From the NCBI GenBank assembly GCA_937922785.1, contig CALAJQ010000018.1, positions 1-64,000 on the forward strand: DNA of 64,000 bases. The letters run 5' to 3'. The first letter of the stretch is position 1. The number at the start of each line of letters is the position of its first letter. The stretch comes from an uncultured Acidimicrobiales bacterium. Lineage in GTDB: Bacteria > Actinomycetota > Acidimicrobiia > Acidimicrobiales > SZUA-35. Positions 42,728 to 50,974 of this stretch are shown one piece after another. Position numbers and translations under genes: made by a program. The notes under the pieces are model-generated. The model was not told where the DNA came from. It did not search any database and worked only from the letters and a program-made list of their open reading frames with translations.

Positions 42728-42754
42728 CGGCCCCGGTGGCCGGGGAACGGCAAA
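42728..42754 (-). repeat. Minus-strand member of the dispersed palindromic repeat (locus C), possible tRNA terminator
   Basis: On the minus strand this reads TTTGCCGTTCCCCGGCCAC, a 19-nt exact match to the first unit at locus B (18138-18156), followed by CGGGGCCGC where loci A and B have GGAGGCCGC. The change extends the stem to a perfect CCCCGG/CCGGGG hairpin (42731-42745). It lies just downstream of tRNA-Gly on the transcribed strand. Confidence 0.75.
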
Positions 42755-42761
42755 TTCTGCG

Positions 42762-42833
42762 AGCGGATGACGGGAATCGAACCCGCATAATCAGATTGGA
42801 AATCTGAGATTCTAGCCATTGAACTACATCCGC
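42762..42833 (-). tRNA. tRNA-Gly (anticodon TCC)
   Basis: A 72-nt cloverleaf on the minus strand: acceptor GCGGATG pairs with CATCCGC, the discriminator base is T, the T-arm has GGTTCGATTCC and the anticodon arm is TCAGA-TTTCCAA-TCTGA, giving TCC. It decodes GGA/GGG. CCA is not encoded. Confidence 0.95.
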
Positions 42834-42880
42834 AGTTCTGTACAAATCTGCAATCGAATAGACAGCAATTCGTTGATTTG

Positions 42881-42954
42881 TCGGGACGGGGAGATTCGAA
42901 CTCCCGACCCCCTGTTCCCAAAACAGGTGCGCTACCAGGCTGCGCCACGTCCCG
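42881..42954 (-). tRNA. tRNA-Pro (anticodon TGG)
   Basis: A 74-nt cloverleaf on the minus strand: acceptor CGGGACG pairs with CGTCCCG, the discriminator is A, the T-arm contains GAGTTCGAATCTC and the anticodon arm is CCTGT-TTTGGGA-ACAGG, giving TGG with G37. It lies 47 nt upstream of tRNA-Gly on the same strand, and both are divergent from tig. Confidence 0.95.
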
Positions 42955-43012
42955 TGATCGCAAGTATCCATACTAGCGTTGTCTTGGCCTGCCTACGACG
43001 CATTTTCACCCG

Positions 43013-43028
43013 TACACTTCTTAAGGTG
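43013..43028 (+). promoter_or_regulatory. Leaderless promoter of tig
   Basis: TACACT (43013-43018) ends 7 nt before the GTG start (43026), with no Shine-Dalgarno. This defines the tig start and the likely first nucleotide of the tig-clpP-clpX transcript. Confidence 0.5.
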
Positions 43029-44399
43029 AAATCGTCTGTCGAGTCCCTAGAGGGCAACAAGGTAAAAGTCATCGTCGAAGTGACTGAAGAAGAGTTCGAT
43101 CGCGATTTGGATATCGCTTTCAAGCGATTGGCTCGTGAAGTAAAACTTCCTGGGTTTAGGCCAGGGAAGGCACCGAGGAAAGTAATCGAGGCTCGTATCG
43201 GGTCTGAGTACGCTCGCTCCGAGGCGTTCCGTGAGGGTCTTCCCTCCTACTACGCCGAGGCCGTCAAAGAACTTGATGTAGATGTAATTGCTCCTCCCAG
43301 CATTGACATCACCGAGGGCGAAGAGACGGGTCCAATCACCTTTGAGGCCGAGGTCGAGGTTCGCCCTGAGCTTGAGATCACAGGATATGAATCGCTTGAG
43401 GTTGAGATCCCATCTCCCGTTCTCTCTGAGTCTGATCTTGACGAAGCAGTTGACCGCCTTCGTGCTGGTTATGGTGAGCTAGTCGCAGTAGATCGCGCAG
43501 CGGCCAATGGTGACCGAGTCAAGGTTGACATCGCAGCTGTCCACGAGGGTGAGCCGGTTGCTGGCCTAACTGCCGATGACTACACCTATGAAATCGGGAT
43601 GGAAGCTGTTGTTCCGGAGTTGGACGCTCAGCTGACTGGGTCCAAGGCTGGAGACACTCTTGAGTTCGAGGCTGAACATCCGGCCGAGGAAGAAGAGGAG
43701 AAGCTTCAGTTCACAGTGACTGTTAAGGAAGTTCTAGAGATGGAACTACCCGAAGCAACTGATGAGTGGGCGGTTCAGAACACCGAGTTCGAGACTATGG
43801 AAGAGCTTCGTGAGGACTACCGAACCCGTCTCGGAACTTCACGTATCAATCAAGCCAACGCTGCCAGGGGTTCCCGAGTTGCTGAGGCCATTGCTGCCCT
43901 GGTAGACGGTGACGATCTTCCGGATGCAATGGTCGAACACGAGATGGAGCGTCGTGCTCAGGATCTCTCGCTTCGTCTTCAGGCTCAGGGAATCGACTTC
44001 GAGCAGTATCTTCAGTTCAGTGGGCAGCCTCGCGAGGCCGTTATCGGTGAACTACAGGCCACAGCTGACACGGCGGCTCGGCTTGATCTTGCGCTCCGTT
44101 CAATTGCGGTCGCAGAAAACATCGAGGCTTCCGATGAAGAGCTTGAAGTTGAACTCGAAAGAGTGTCGACCGAAATTGGTCGAACCGTCGAAGACGTACG
44201 AGCGCAGTTTGAGTCAGTTGGACAGCTTTCAGAGGTCCGTTGGGATCTTCGTAAGGCCAAAGCTCTCGACTGGGTGTCGGAACGAACTAAGGTCGTCGAC
44301 CCCGACGGAAACGAAGTTTCTGAGGAAAGTCTTGAGTTACCAGAAGAGCCGGCAGAGGACGACGAGAAGTCCGAAGACGGCACCCAAGAGTCAGACTAG
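43026..44399 (+). CDS. tig: Trigger factor (ribosome-associated chaperone and PPIase)
   Basis: 457 residues. The N-terminal ribosome-binding domain carries the signature GFRPGKAPRKVI near residue 45. A PPIase-type domain and the helical C-terminal chaperone arms follow, and the last 40 residues are very acidic. It binds the ribosome exit tunnel and holds nascent chains. The frame is open further upstream across tRNA-Pro, but GTG 43026 is where family similarity starts and a leaderless -10 sits 7 nt before it. It is 12 nt upstream of clpP. Confidence 0.96.
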   Translation: MKSSVESLEGNKVKVIVEVTEEEFDRDLDIAFKRLAREVKLPGFRPGKAPRKVIEARIGSEYARSEAFREGLPSYYAEAVKELDVDVIAPPSIDITEGEETGPITFEAEVEVRPELEITGYESLEVEIPSPVLSESDLDEAVDRLRAGYGELVAVDRAAANGDRVKVDIAAVHEGEPVAGLTADDYTYEIGMEAVVPELDAQLTGSKAGDTLEFEAEHPAEEEEEKLQFTVTVKEVLEMELPEATDEWAVQNTEFETMEELREDYRTRLGTSRINQANAARGSRVAEAIAALVDGDDLPDAMVEHEMERRAQDLSLRLQAQGIDFEQYLQFSGQPREAVIGELQATADTAARLDLALRSIAVAENIEASDEELEVELERVSTEIGRTVEDVRAQFESVGQLSEVRWDLRKAKALDWVSERTKVVDPDGNEVSEESLELPEEPAEDDEKSEDGTQESD

Positions 44400-44411
44400 A
44401 AGAGGCAAATT

Positions 44412-45068
44412 GTGAACCAGCCAGCAGATCTCTACCGGTCGATGAACTACATGGTTCCGACCGTTATCGAACAAACCAACCGGGGAGAGCGCGCTTCTGA
44501 CTTGTTCTCACGGTTGCTTAAAGACAACATCATCTTTTTGGGCACGCCTATTGACGACACCGTCGCCAACTTGGTTTGCGCCCAGCTGTTGCACTTGGAA
44601 AGCGAAAATCCAGACCGCGACATCAGCCTTTACATCAACTCTCCTGGAGGCGACGTAAACGCTATGTTCGCCATCTACGACACGATGCAGTACATCAAGG
44701 CCGATGTAACAACAATTTGCTTTGGGCAAGCCGCCAGTGCCGCCGCAGTTCTCCTAGGGGCCGGGGCACCTGGTAAGCGTCTGGCGCTGCCAAGTGCTCG
44801 AATTCTGCTCCACCAGCCATACACCGGTGCTCAGGGTCAGGTTTCTGATCTCGAGTTGGCCGCAAACGAGATCCAGCGTTTGAAGGACCAGTTGGAGCTT
44901 GCATTGTCCACTCATACGGGCAAAACGATCGAACAGATCAAAACCGACACCGACCGCGACTTCATCCTCACCGCTGAACAAGCGAAAGATTACGGCATCA
45001 TCGATGCGGTGCTTATGAAGCGCGACGATGTCGATACGAGCGGTCCGATTCGGGCGATCGGCTCGTAG
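44412..45068 (+). CDS. clpP: ATP-dependent Clp protease proteolytic subunit
   Basis: 218 residues. The catalytic Ser is in [13 protein letters not shown] and the His in [34 protein letters not shown] is the oxyanion and handle region. It forms the barrel peptidase that ClpX feeds. GTG start with AGAGG 9 nt upstream. It is the only clpP in this operon, whereas many Actinobacteria carry clpP1-clpP2 side by side; the second copy may be elsewhere. Confidence 0.97.
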   Translation: MNQPADLYRSMNYMVPTVIEQTNRGERASDLFSRLLKDNIIFLGTPIDDTVANLVCAQLLHLESENPDRDISLYINSPGGDVNAMFAIYDTMQYIKADVTTICFGQAASAAAVLLGAGAPGKRLALPSARILLHQPYTGAQGQVSDLELAANEIQRLKDQLELALSTHTGKTIEQIKTDTDRDFILTAEQAKDYGIIDAVLMKRDDVDTSGPIRAIGS

Positions 45069-45083
45069 GGAGATTCACTTTTT

Positions 45084-46352
45084 ATGGCAAAGTTCGGAGA
45101 AGGGGGCGAGCTACTCAAATGCTCGTTCTGCGGAAAGTCACAGAAGCAAGTACGCAAGCTGATTGCGGGCCCTGGGGTCTACATCTGTGATGAATGCATC
45201 GATCTTTGCAACGAGATCATCGACGAGGAACTTGCCGAAGGTACCGAAGTCTCGTTTGAGGAGCTACCAAAGCCCAAAGAGGTCTTTGAGTTCCTGAACA
45301 CCTACATCGTGGGCCAGGAGTCGGCGAAGAAGATTCTTTCGGTTGCGGTCTACAACCACTACAAGCGCATCCAGCATGGCCAGGCAAACGCCGGTGATAT
45401 CGAACTGGCCAAGAGCAACATCTTGCTGTTGGGGCCTACAGGTTCAGGCAAGACTCTTATGGCCCAGACCTTGGCTCGTATGCTGAACGTGCCGTTCGCA
45501 ATAGCCGATGCAACAGCTCTGACTGAAGCTGGCTATGTGGGCGAAGACGTAGAGAACATCCTTCTCAAGCTTCTCCAAGCTGCTGACTTTGACACTAAGC
45601 GAGCCGAGACCGGCATCATCTACATTGACGAGATCGACAAAGTGGCGCGCAAGAGCGAGAACCCTTCGATCACTCGCGATGTCAGCGGCGAAGGTGTGCA
45701 GCAAGCCCTTCTGAAGATCTTGGAGGGCACGGTCGCTTCGGTTCCCCCTCAAGGCGGACGAAAGCATCCACACCAGGACTTCATCCAGATCGATACCAAG
45801 AGCGTGTTGTTCATCTGTGGTGGCGCATTCGCCGGGCTTGATGAAATCATTGGAAGCCGCCTTGGCGGAACCTCGGTTGGCTTTAACGCTGACGTTCGCT
45901 CTGATTCGGAAAAGAACCTCGGCGAGATTTACTCCCAAGTTCGCCCTGAAGATCTGCTTAAGTTCGGCTTGATTCCAGAGTTCGTCGGGCGACTTCCAGT
46001 TGTCGCCACGGTGAACCAGCTGAGCCGTGAGGCCCTGATTGAAATCCTTGTCGAGCCTAAGAATGCGCTCGCGAAGCAGTTCAGCAAGTTCTTCGAGATG
46101 GAAGATGTCGAACTCGAGTTTGAGCCCGACGCCCTAACTGCGATCGCCGATCTTGCATTGTTGCGAGGCACGGGCGCCCGCGGCCTGAGAGCAATCTTGG
46201 AAGAGGTCTTACTGGATGTCATGTACGACATTCCAAGTCGCACCGACGTTGGCAAGTGCGTGATTACAGCTGAGACTGTGCTTGAGAACGTGAACCCAAC
46301 TTTGATCCCTAAGAGTCAAGGCCGGTCGCGTCAGCGCCGTGCCGCCTCCTAG
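45084..46352 (+). CDS. clpX: ATP-dependent Clp protease ATP-binding subunit ClpX
   Basis: 422 residues. The N-terminal C4 zinc finger is [14 protein letters not shown] with CDECIDLC. The AAA+ module has Walker A GPTGSGKT, Walker [10 protein letters not shown] and the pore and sensor region [10 protein letters not shown]. It unfolds substrates and passes them to ClpP. ATG with GGGAG 13 nt upstream, 15 nt after clpP. The tail is Arg/Ser-rich. Confidence 0.98.
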   Translation: MAKFGEGGELLKCSFCGKSQKQVRKLIAGPGVYICDECIDLCNEIIDEELAEGTEVSFEELPKPKEVFEFLNTYIVGQESAKKILSVAVYNHYKRIQHGQANAGDIELAKSNILLLGPTGSGKTLMAQTLARMLNVPFAIADATALTEAGYVGEDVENILLKLLQAADFDTKRAETGIIYIDEIDKVARKSENPSITRDVSGEGVQQALLKILEGTVASVPPQGGRKHPHQDFIQIDTKSVLFICGGAFAGLDEIIGSRLGGTSVGFNADVRSDSEKNLGEIYSQVRPEDLLKFGLIPEFVGRLPVVATVNQLSREALIEILVEPKNALAKQFSKFFEMEDVELEFEPDALTAIADLALLRGTGARGLRAILEEVLLDVMYDIPSRTDVGKCVITAETVLENVNPTLIPKSQGRSRQRRAAS

Positions 46353-46361
46353 CTAACTGCT

Positions 46362-47696
46362 ATGGAACTAGCTGCCGCTCTTGGGTGGTTGGAGTCCTAC
46401 GTAAATCTTGAGGGCAACAAGAATCCCGCGGGTAGCTCGCGGTCGTTGCCGACCGCCGGCCATACCGATGGGCTTGGAATCGATGCCATGGTTGAACTCC
46501 TTGGCGCCCTGGGAGACCCGCAAAAGTCGTTTCGGTCGGTCCATCTCACTGGCACAAATGGCAAAGGGTCAACTAATGCCTATGTGACTGCTCTGTTAAG
46601 AGCTTCGGGCCTGTCAGTGGGTAGCTACACGAGTCCGAACTTGGAACGGGTGAACGAACGCATTGCCTATGACGGTTCGCCAATTCCCGATGAAGATTTC
46701 GCCCGGGTCCTCACGTTGTTGTCTGAAGTTGTCCCGTTGCTAGAACTCACTCCTAGCCGCTTCGAACTGTTGACCGCTGCTGCTTTTGCTTGGTTCGCCG
46801 AGCAAGGCGTAGAGGTTGCTGTTGTTGAGGTCGGACTGCTTGGACGTTTCGATGCAACGAACGTTCTTGGCGCCGAAGTTGTGGTGATGACCAACATTGG
46901 CAAGGATCACACCGATGGCAAGCCGGGATGGCGTGAAGAAGTTGCCTATGAGAAGGCCGGCATTATCACGCCCAACTCTCACGTCATTTTGGGAGAGCCC
47001 TTTGAAGAGTTGCGCAAGTTCGTGGAGGCGGAAACTCCACGTGAAATCTCCGAAGCAGGCACTGACTTTGAAGTAGAGGCCAATGAAGTTGCGGTCGGCG
47101 GGCGAGCGATAGATCTCCGCACACCCTACGGCAAGTACGAAACGGTGTTCCTTCCAGTTCACGGCTATCACCAGGGCGATAACTTCGCCACCGCTGTAGC
47201 CGCCACAGAAGCTTTCTTTGGCCGCAAGCTTGACGATGACCTGGTTGAGATGGCGATGGCCGACATTGAACTGCCCGGGCGGTTCGAAGTGGTCAAACGG
47301 GAACCGACCATCATTCTCGATGGCGCCCACAACCCTGAGGGTGCGTTGGTTGCCAAGGAAACGCTTGATGGCGAGTTTGCGCGGCTGGGGTCTTGGGTCT
47401 TGGTGTTTGGAATGCTGAACGGTAAAGATCCCAAAGAAATGCTTACCAGCTTGGGTGCCACTGATTTCGACGCTGTAATAATCTGTGAGCCCACTTGGTC
47501 TAGGGCAATTCCGGCCGAACGGGTGGCTTATGCCGCAGGAGAACTTGGCATTCAGGCAGAGATCGTTAAATCTCCGATTGAGGCTCTGCAAAGAGCTAAG
47601 GCCGTGACCACTGGCGAGGACCTAATTCTTGTCGCTGGCAGCTTTTATGTGGTCGGCGAGGTGCGAGCGGCAGCTAGATCAGTCCTAGACGACTGA
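46362..47696 (+). CDS. folC: Bifunctional folylpolyglutamate/dihydrofolate synthase
   Basis: 444 residues. The Mur-ligase fold shows P-loop LTGTNGKGSTNAYV, SPNLERVNERI, VVEVGLLGRFDATNVL and DGAHNPEGALV near the C-terminus. It adds glutamate to dihydropteroate or folates. It begins 9 nt after clpX and probably belongs to that transcript. In most Actinobacteria it leads soon to ndk; here two pilin-like genes intervene. Confidence 0.95.
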   Translation: MELAAALGWLESYVNLEGNKNPAGSSRSLPTAGHTDGLGIDAMVELLGALGDPQKSFRSVHLTGTNGKGSTNAYVTALLRASGLSVGSYTSPNLERVNERIAYDGSPIPDEDFARVLTLLSEVVPLLELTPSRFELLTAAAFAWFAEQGVEVAVVEVGLLGRFDATNVLGAEVVVMTNIGKDHTDGKPGWREEVAYEKAGIITPNSHVILGEPFEELRKFVEAETPREISEAGTDFEVEANEVAVGGRAIDLRTPYGKYETVFLPVHGYHQGDNFATAVAATEAFFGRKLDDDLVEMAMADIELPGRFEVVKREPTIILDGAHNPEGALVAKETLDGEFARLGSWVLVFGMLNGKDPKEMLTSLGATDFDAVIICEPTWSRAIPAERVAYAAGELGIQAEIVKSPIEALQRAKAVTTGEDLILVAGSFYVVGEVRAAARSVLDD

Positions 47697-47733
47697 TTGT
47701 TGGGTAAATCTGCTGCTAAAGGCAGTTCTTACA

Positions 47734-47762
47734 GCCCCTCAAGACAACAGCAGTTTGTTTCG
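47734..47762 (+). promoter_or_regulatory. Conserved leader motif before the first pilin-like gene
   Basis: GCCCCTCAAG at 47734-47743 lies 29 nt before the ATG and recurs 28 nt before the second paralogue (48576). Upstream of both is a TGCT(A/G)AAG word. The shared block is too long for chance and suggests a common promoter, leader or processing element. Confidence 0.4.
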
Positions 47763-48542
47763 ATGCTTATTGCTATGAATCGCTTTTCGACTGCGCGCCG
47801 CCACGAGCGTGGCGCCACTTTGACTGGCTATGCCCTGTTGATGTCGGGTTTGGTCGTGATTTCGCTTGGAGCGATTGGCGCGATGAACGAGTCGTCCGAA
47901 GCCGTCTTGACCGACACCGGCGCGTCAGTCGGGAACCCGCGACTTTCAGTTGAAGAGACCAAAGCGAACCCGGTGCCTGGCCCGCCCCCGTGGGTTGGCG
48001 CCCGCGGCGACGGCACTTGCAGCGCTGGCTTTGATGGATGCCCACTTGGTACTCGTCTTGCGTTTAACCCAGCCAACTTCGAACCACCAGGCTTGAGCGG
48101 GGACATCCTATGGGGTGGGAGCGCGGACAACGTAGATTTTGCCACCCTCGGCGACGACGCCACCGCGTTTGTGATGATCGAGACCGTTGTACAGCTCAAT
48201 GGTGAGTGGCAGCCGCCCCAGGGTGATTCCGACGGTAACCCCGGGCCCATATTGGCTCAACCGGGTGACAAAGTCTGCACGTATATTGTTCACGCGTCGC
48301 CCATTGCGAATGATCATGACTTCAGTTTCGGCATCGACTTTCAAGGTGAAGTGTTGGGGACCGCCTACAACTCAGAGTTTGGTGCTGATCCCGTGTTCCA
48401 GGCCACTGGCGCCACCTTTCCGGTCTCTAACTACATCGAAGCTGAAGACGACTTCGAGATCAGTGGTGCCTCCCTCGGCGGCATAGAACTCAAAAACAAC
48501 GCAGGCTCCTACGACGAGATCCGAGTGTTTGTCCGATGCTGA
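47763..48542 (+). CDS. Flp-leader-like secreted protein, paralogue 1
   Basis: 259 residues. A 17-residue basic leader ending in RG is followed by ATLTGYALLMSGLVVISLGAI, matching a type IV/Flp prepilin processing site and hydrophobic helix, but position +5 is Gly where Flp pilins have Glu. The 190-residue exterior contains PPPWVGARGDGTC, a GCPLG turn, CTYIVHASPI, GEVLGTAY and ends DEIRVFVRC, closing with a Cys as the last residue. The exterior resembles secreted beta-domains found in choice-of-anchor proteins (from memory, unverified). ATG 47763 is chosen because the homologous leader of the next gene starts at the same place and gives equal length. Confidence 0.7.
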   Translation: MLIAMNRFSTARRHERGATLTGYALLMSGLVVISLGAIGAMNESSEAVLTDTGASVGNPRLSVEETKANPVPGPPPWVGARGDGTCSAGFDGCPLGTRLAFNPANFEPPGLSGDILWGGSADNVDFATLGDDATAFVMIETVVQLNGEWQPPQGDSDGNPGPILAQPGDKVCTYIVHASPIANDHDFSFGIDFQGEVLGTAYNSEFGADPVFQATGATFPVSNYIEAEDDFEISGASLGGIELKNNAGSYDEIRVFVRC

Positions 48543-48575
48543 TAGCGCTCTTTGCTGAAGTCTTTGTTGTAAACG

Positions 48576-48603
48576 CCCCTCAAGGCAGAACGGTATTAAG
48601 TCG
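48576..48603 (+). promoter_or_regulatory. Conserved leader motif before the second pilin-like gene
   Basis: GCCCCTCAAG at 48576-48585, then a similar spacer to the ATG at 48604. It parallels the element at 47734, suggesting both paralogues are controlled alike or arose by duplication with their leaders. Confidence 0.4.
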
Positions 48604-49383
48604 ATGACCATTTCCATGAAACGCTTACCCTGTGCTGCCAGGAAGCAACGCGGCGCGACTCTAACCGGCTATGCGTTACTTATGGCAGGCATCGTTGTCG
48701 TCTCGCTTGGCGCGATCGAGGCAGTTAATCAGTCATCCCAGACAGTTCTCGGGGAGACCGCCGTTTCGGTTGGTACACCGCGACCGTCGGTGTCTGACAC
48801 CAAGACCAACGATGTCGGTGCCGCTCCGCCTTGGGTCGGAGCTCGCGGTAATGGAACCTGCACCGCCGGACTTGACGGCTGCCCGTTGGGAGTACAGCAG
48901 CCATTCGATCCACTGTCAGACCAACCCATCCAGGCACCTCTGTCAAACACCTTCACTGCGCCCGCCAATCTAGATGACTTGCGAGATCCTCTGACCGCCT
49001 TCATCGGCCAGGAGAGCAAGGTACAGCTCAACGGCGAATGGACGCCGCCCAATGGCGACTTCGGCTCAGCTACACCTATCACGCTCCAGCCTGGTGAGGT
49101 TGTTTGCTCGTTCATGATCCACGCTCGAAGTATCGGCGTGAACGGTTCCTACGCCTCGTTGTTCGACTTTCCAGGTGAAATAGTCGGAACCGCTTACGAC
49201 ACCAATGTCTCCAACAATCGGAAGGACACCAACGACACCTTTGCCCACCCTGACATCAACTTGCCGAACACGGCTCGGCTAACAGGCGGCGACAACTTCA
49301 CCTACTCGGGAAACACTCTGGCCATCAACTTTGGTACCAACACATCAGGTCGCGACGCCTTGCGGGTCTTCACTCGCTGCTAG
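48604..49383 (+). CDS. Flp-leader-like secreted protein, paralogue 2
   Basis: 259 residues, the same length as the preceding paralogue. The leader MTISMKRLPCAARKQRG is followed by ATLTGYALLMAGIVVVSLGAI, again a Flp-type site with Gly at +5. Shared exterior landmarks: PPWVGARGNGTC, GCPLG, a KVQLNGEWTPP strand, CSFMIHARSI, GEIVGTAY, and a final DALRVFTRC ending in Cys. Identity between the two is high in the leader, helix and first third and lower later. The role is unknown; a pilus-like or membrane-anchored surface protein is likely. Ends 39 bp before ndk. Confidence 0.7.
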   Translation: MTISMKRLPCAARKQRGATLTGYALLMAGIVVVSLGAIEAVNQSSQTVLGETAVSVGTPRPSVSDTKTNDVGAAPPWVGARGNGTCTAGLDGCPLGVQQPFDPLSDQPIQAPLSNTFTAPANLDDLRDPLTAFIGQESKVQLNGEWTPPNGDFGSATPITLQPGEVVCSFMIHARSIGVNGSYASLFDFPGEIVGTAYDTNVSNNRKDTNDTFAHPDINLPNTARLTGGDNFTYSGNTLAINFGTNTSGRDALRVFTRC

Positions 49384-49409
49384 GAACGCGCCGACGCGAT
49401 ATGGTTCGC

Positions 49410-49425
49410 TACAGTACTGCGGGTG
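49410..49425 (+). promoter_or_regulatory. Leaderless promoter of ndk
   Basis: TACAGT (49410-49415) ends 7 nt before the ndk GTG (49423), the same spacing as for tig, with no Shine-Dalgarno. Confidence 0.5.
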
Positions 49426-49830
49426 AGTAGAACCTTCATCATTTGCAAGCCAGACGCTGTTGAGCGGGGCTATGTCGGAAACATCCTTGATCGCTTCGAG
49501 CGCAAGGGTCTTAAGATCGTCGCAGCCGAGCTGCGTCAGCTCGATGCTGACACCTTGGCCAAGCACTACGAAGAGCACGTAGGCAAGGGTTTCTACAATG
49601 ACTTGGTTGCATTCATGAGCCGGTCACCAGCCTTTGTAGCCGTCCTTGAGGGCCCCGAAGATACCTTTGCAATTGTTCGCACGATGATGGGCGCAACCAA
49701 CCCTGCAGTCTCACCTCCTGGGACAATCCGAGGCGACTTGGGAACCGAAATGACTGAGAACCTCGTGCATGGGTCTGACTCGGAAGAGTCCGCTCAACGC
49801 GAGATCGGAATTTTCTTCCCGAACTTGTAA
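49423..49830 (+). CDS. ndk: Nucleoside diphosphate kinase
   Basis: 135 residues, the normal length. It transfers phosphate between nucleoside tri- and diphosphates through a phospho-His. Motifs: FIICKPDAVERGYVG, RTMMGATNPAVSPPGTIRGD, and the active-site His in ENLVHGSDS. GTG start. It has its own leaderless promoter, which separates it from the pilin-like genes just upstream. Confidence 0.97.
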   Translation: MSRTFIICKPDAVERGYVGNILDRFERKGLKIVAAELRQLDADTLAKHYEEHVGKGFYNDLVAFMSRSPAFVAVLEGPEDTFAIVRTMMGATNPAVSPPGTIRGDLGTEMTENLVHGSDSEESAQREIGIFFPNL

Positions 49831-49856
49831 AAAAGCCTTCTACCATCCCCCGACTC

Positions 49857-49911
49857 AACCCCCAGAAAACGTAGTGTTGCAGCGGTAAGAGCCGAGCAAA
49901 CCGTGGGGGTT
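49857..49911 (+). promoter_or_regulatory. Possible Shine-Dalgarno-sequestering hairpin before mreB
   Basis: AACCCCCA (49857-49864) and TGGGGGTT (49904-49911) are perfect 8-bp arms. The right arm holds GGGGG 4 nt before the mreB GTG and could be the ribosome-binding site, so pairing would hide it. Unlike its neighbours, mreB has no leaderless -10, which fits a real 5' leader. Confidence 0.4.
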
Positions 49912-49913
49912 TC

Positions 49914-50972
49914 GTGGCAACTGGCAGGCTTTCAAACGTATTCGGTTCGGTAGGCACAAAAGATGTTGCCGTCGATTTGGGCACCGCAAACACGGTGGTC
50001 TATGTCGCTGGTCATGGCATTGTCTTGATGGAGCCATCGGTGGTTGCTATGAACACCGACACCGGGCGCCCGATTGCACTTGGCGTTGAAGCAAAGCGGA
50101 TGATGGGCCGCACGCCAGCCAACATCAACGTAATTCGGCCACTGGCAAACGGCGTCATAACTGACTTTGATGCGTGCGAGAAAATGCTCCGCTACTTCAT
50201 CGAGAAGGCCGTCGGCGGAGGCAGAGGCCGAAAGATGAGCCGGCCTCGAATGGTCATCTGCATTCCGTCGGGAATCAGCGGGGTAGAACACCGTGCGGTT
50301 CGCGACGCAGCCGAATACGCGGGCGCACGCGAAGTCGTAATCATCGAAGAGCCAATGGCCGCTGCGATTGGAGCGGGCCTTCCGGTTCATGACCCCACTG
50401 GCAACATGATTCTTGATATCGGCGGGGGCACATCAGAGGTGGCCGTCATATCTCTTGGCGGCATTGTCGCCAGCCATTCGGCAAAGGTTGGCGGCGACGA
50501 AATGGACAACTCCATCGTTGCCTACGCCAAAAAAGAATATGGCCTGGCCCTGGGTTTGCGCACTGCGGAAGAAATCAAGATCCGTCTCGGGTCTGCCTGT
50601 CGCTTGGAAGAAGAATTTGAGGCCGAGATACGCGGCCGAGATCTAGACAGCGGTCTGCCAAAGACCATCGTCACAACTACTGAAGAGATCCGCGAGGCCC
50701 TAAGTGAGCCGGTCTCGACCATTATTGACACCGTGAAGCTAACCCTTGACCAGACCCCGCCTGAATTGGCCGGAGATCTGATGGATCGCGGTATAACCAT
50801 CGTCGGCGGCGGCTCACAGCTGACCGGACTTGATCATCGTTTAAGTGTCGAGACCGGAATGCCAGTGAGAACAGTGCCGAACCCAATGCATGCAGTAGTG
50901 ATCGGATCAGGTCACTACCTAGAAGCGCATGAATCGGTTCGGTCGCTATATGCCGCGCATAAAGCGGGCTAG
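49914..50972 (+). CDS. mreB: Rod-shape determining actin-like protein MreB
   Basis: 352 residues. The actin-fold phosphate-1 loop is VAVDLGTANTVVYV, phosphate-2 is NMILDIGGGTSEVAVI, and the adenosine loop is TIVGGGSQL. It polymerises under the membrane and guides lateral wall synthesis. GTG start. It heads the block mreB-mreC-mreD-mrdA-rodA with gaps or overlaps of only a few nt. The block suggests a rod-shaped cell with lateral growth, unlike polar-growing Mycobacterium relatives that lack mreB. Confidence 0.97.
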   Translation: MATGRLSNVFGSVGTKDVAVDLGTANTVVYVAGHGIVLMEPSVVAMNTDTGRPIALGVEAKRMMGRTPANINVIRPLANGVITDFDACEKMLRYFIEKAVGGGRGRKMSRPRMVICIPSGISGVEHRAVRDAAEYAGAREVVIIEEPMAAAIGAGLPVHDPTGNMILDIGGGTSEVAVISLGGIVASHSAKVGGDEMDNSIVAYAKKEYGLALGLRTAEEIKIRLGSACRLEEEFEAEIRGRDLDSGLPKTIVTTTEEIREALSEPVSTIIDTVKLTLDQTPPELAGDLMDRGITIVGGGSQLTGLDHRLSVETGMPVRTVPNPMHAVVIGSGHYLEAHESVRSLYAAHKAG

Positions 50973-50974
50973 CT

